Source: Balneolales bacterium (GTDB lineage: Bacteria; Bacteroidota; Rhodothermia; Balneolales; Natronogracilivirgulaceae). Taken from it: a DNA stretch of 6,889 nt. Under the pieces are notes generated by a model. It was given only the letters and a program-made list of their open reading frames with translations. It was not told the DNA's origin and did not search any database. Positions 6,775 to 6,889 of the stretch are shown here, in pieces. The position numbers and the translations under genes were made by a program. The number at the start of each line of letters is the position of its first letter. Position 1 is the stretch's first letter. The stretch spans positions 1 through 6,889 of the forward strand of contig SLLW01000320.1 in NCBI GenBank assembly GCA_007133875.1, read 5' to 3'.

Positions 6775-6811
6775 AAAAAGCGGCCCGATATCAAAAAAGA
6801 TAAGGGGCCGC
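6775..6811 (-). terminator. Rho-independent terminator of the rRNA operon
   Basis: Read on the minus strand, a perfect 7-bp G+C-rich stem (GCGGCCC / GGGCCGC) is continued by TATC/GATA across a small internal mismatch. The loop is T-rich, and five T residues follow the stem directly. It begins about 12 nt after the 5S rRNA 3' end, as expected for the end of a 16S-23S-5S operon. It also separates that operon from the fusion gene on the same strand. Confidence 0.88.
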
Positions 6812-6822
6812 CAAGGAGAGAT

Positions 6823-6889
6823 GAGGCGACGACCTACTCTCCCGCCATAGGCAGTACCATCGGCGCCTGGGAGCTTAACGGCCGTGTTC
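6823..6889 (-). rRNA. rrf: 5S ribosomal RNA, 3' half (5' part outside window)
   Basis: The reverse complement of the right edge holds conserved 5S blocks in the correct order: GAACACGGCCGTTAAGC, GCGCCGATGGTACTGC and GGGAGAGTAGG, ending in GTCGTCGCC, the 3' strand of the terminal helix. About 65 of roughly 110 nt are visible. The exact 3' end is uncertain by 2-3 nt, because the pairing 5' strand is off the edge. 23S and 16S rRNA are expected further right. No tRNA follows the 5S before the terminator. Confidence 0.93.

Overview
The window most likely comes from a member of the Bacteroidota / Balneolota / Rhodothermota group. The AccA fragment carries the [10 protein letters not shown] and WDYKEQAA segments that I associate with that group. 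The tRNA-guanine transglycosylase ends in a Bacteroidota-like tail and lacks the usual Cys-x-Cys pair. Most starts have an A/T-rich leader instead of a Shine-Dalgarno sequence, and two of them are GTG and TTG. I cannot name a genus from sequence alone.

Layout, left to right. A leftward block (minus strand) runs from about 3068 to the left edge: a polyprenyl-phosphate sugar-1-phosphate transferase (1653-3068), then a dolichyl/polyprenyl-phosphate mannose synthase-like GT2 (916-1650, 2 nt after the previous stop), then a 157-bp gap, then accA (start 758, 3' end outside the window). A 145-bp divergent intergenic region with overlapping candidate promoters separates this block from tgt on the plus strand (GTG start at 3214, to 4341). 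tgt converges on a large leftward gene (4385-6571). That gene encodes a GT2 glycosyltransferase fused to a membrane and Rossmann region and a phosphoglycosyl-transferase-like domain with its catalytic motifs gone. About 200 bp further right are a rho-independent terminator and the 3' half of a 5S rRNA, both minus strand, which mark the end of an rRNA operon lying to the right.

Functionally, three of the five protein genes belong to cell-envelope glycan assembly. One transferase loads the first sugar phosphate on a polyprenyl phosphate, one enzyme makes polyprenyl-phosphate-hexose, and the fusion has an intact GT2 domain plus an apparently non-catalytic membrane module. accA (fatty-acid synthesis) and tgt (queuosine in tRNA) are housekeeping genes. 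There are no mobile elements or CRISPR arrays.

The observations most worth following are: the GT2 fusion with a degenerate phosphoglycosyl-transferase domain, close to an apparently active homologue; a tgt gene whose -10 box lies 5 nt before a GTG start, implying a leaderless mRNA; the loss of two of the four canonical zinc ligands in that TGT; and a near-perfect dyad between the divergent promoters.
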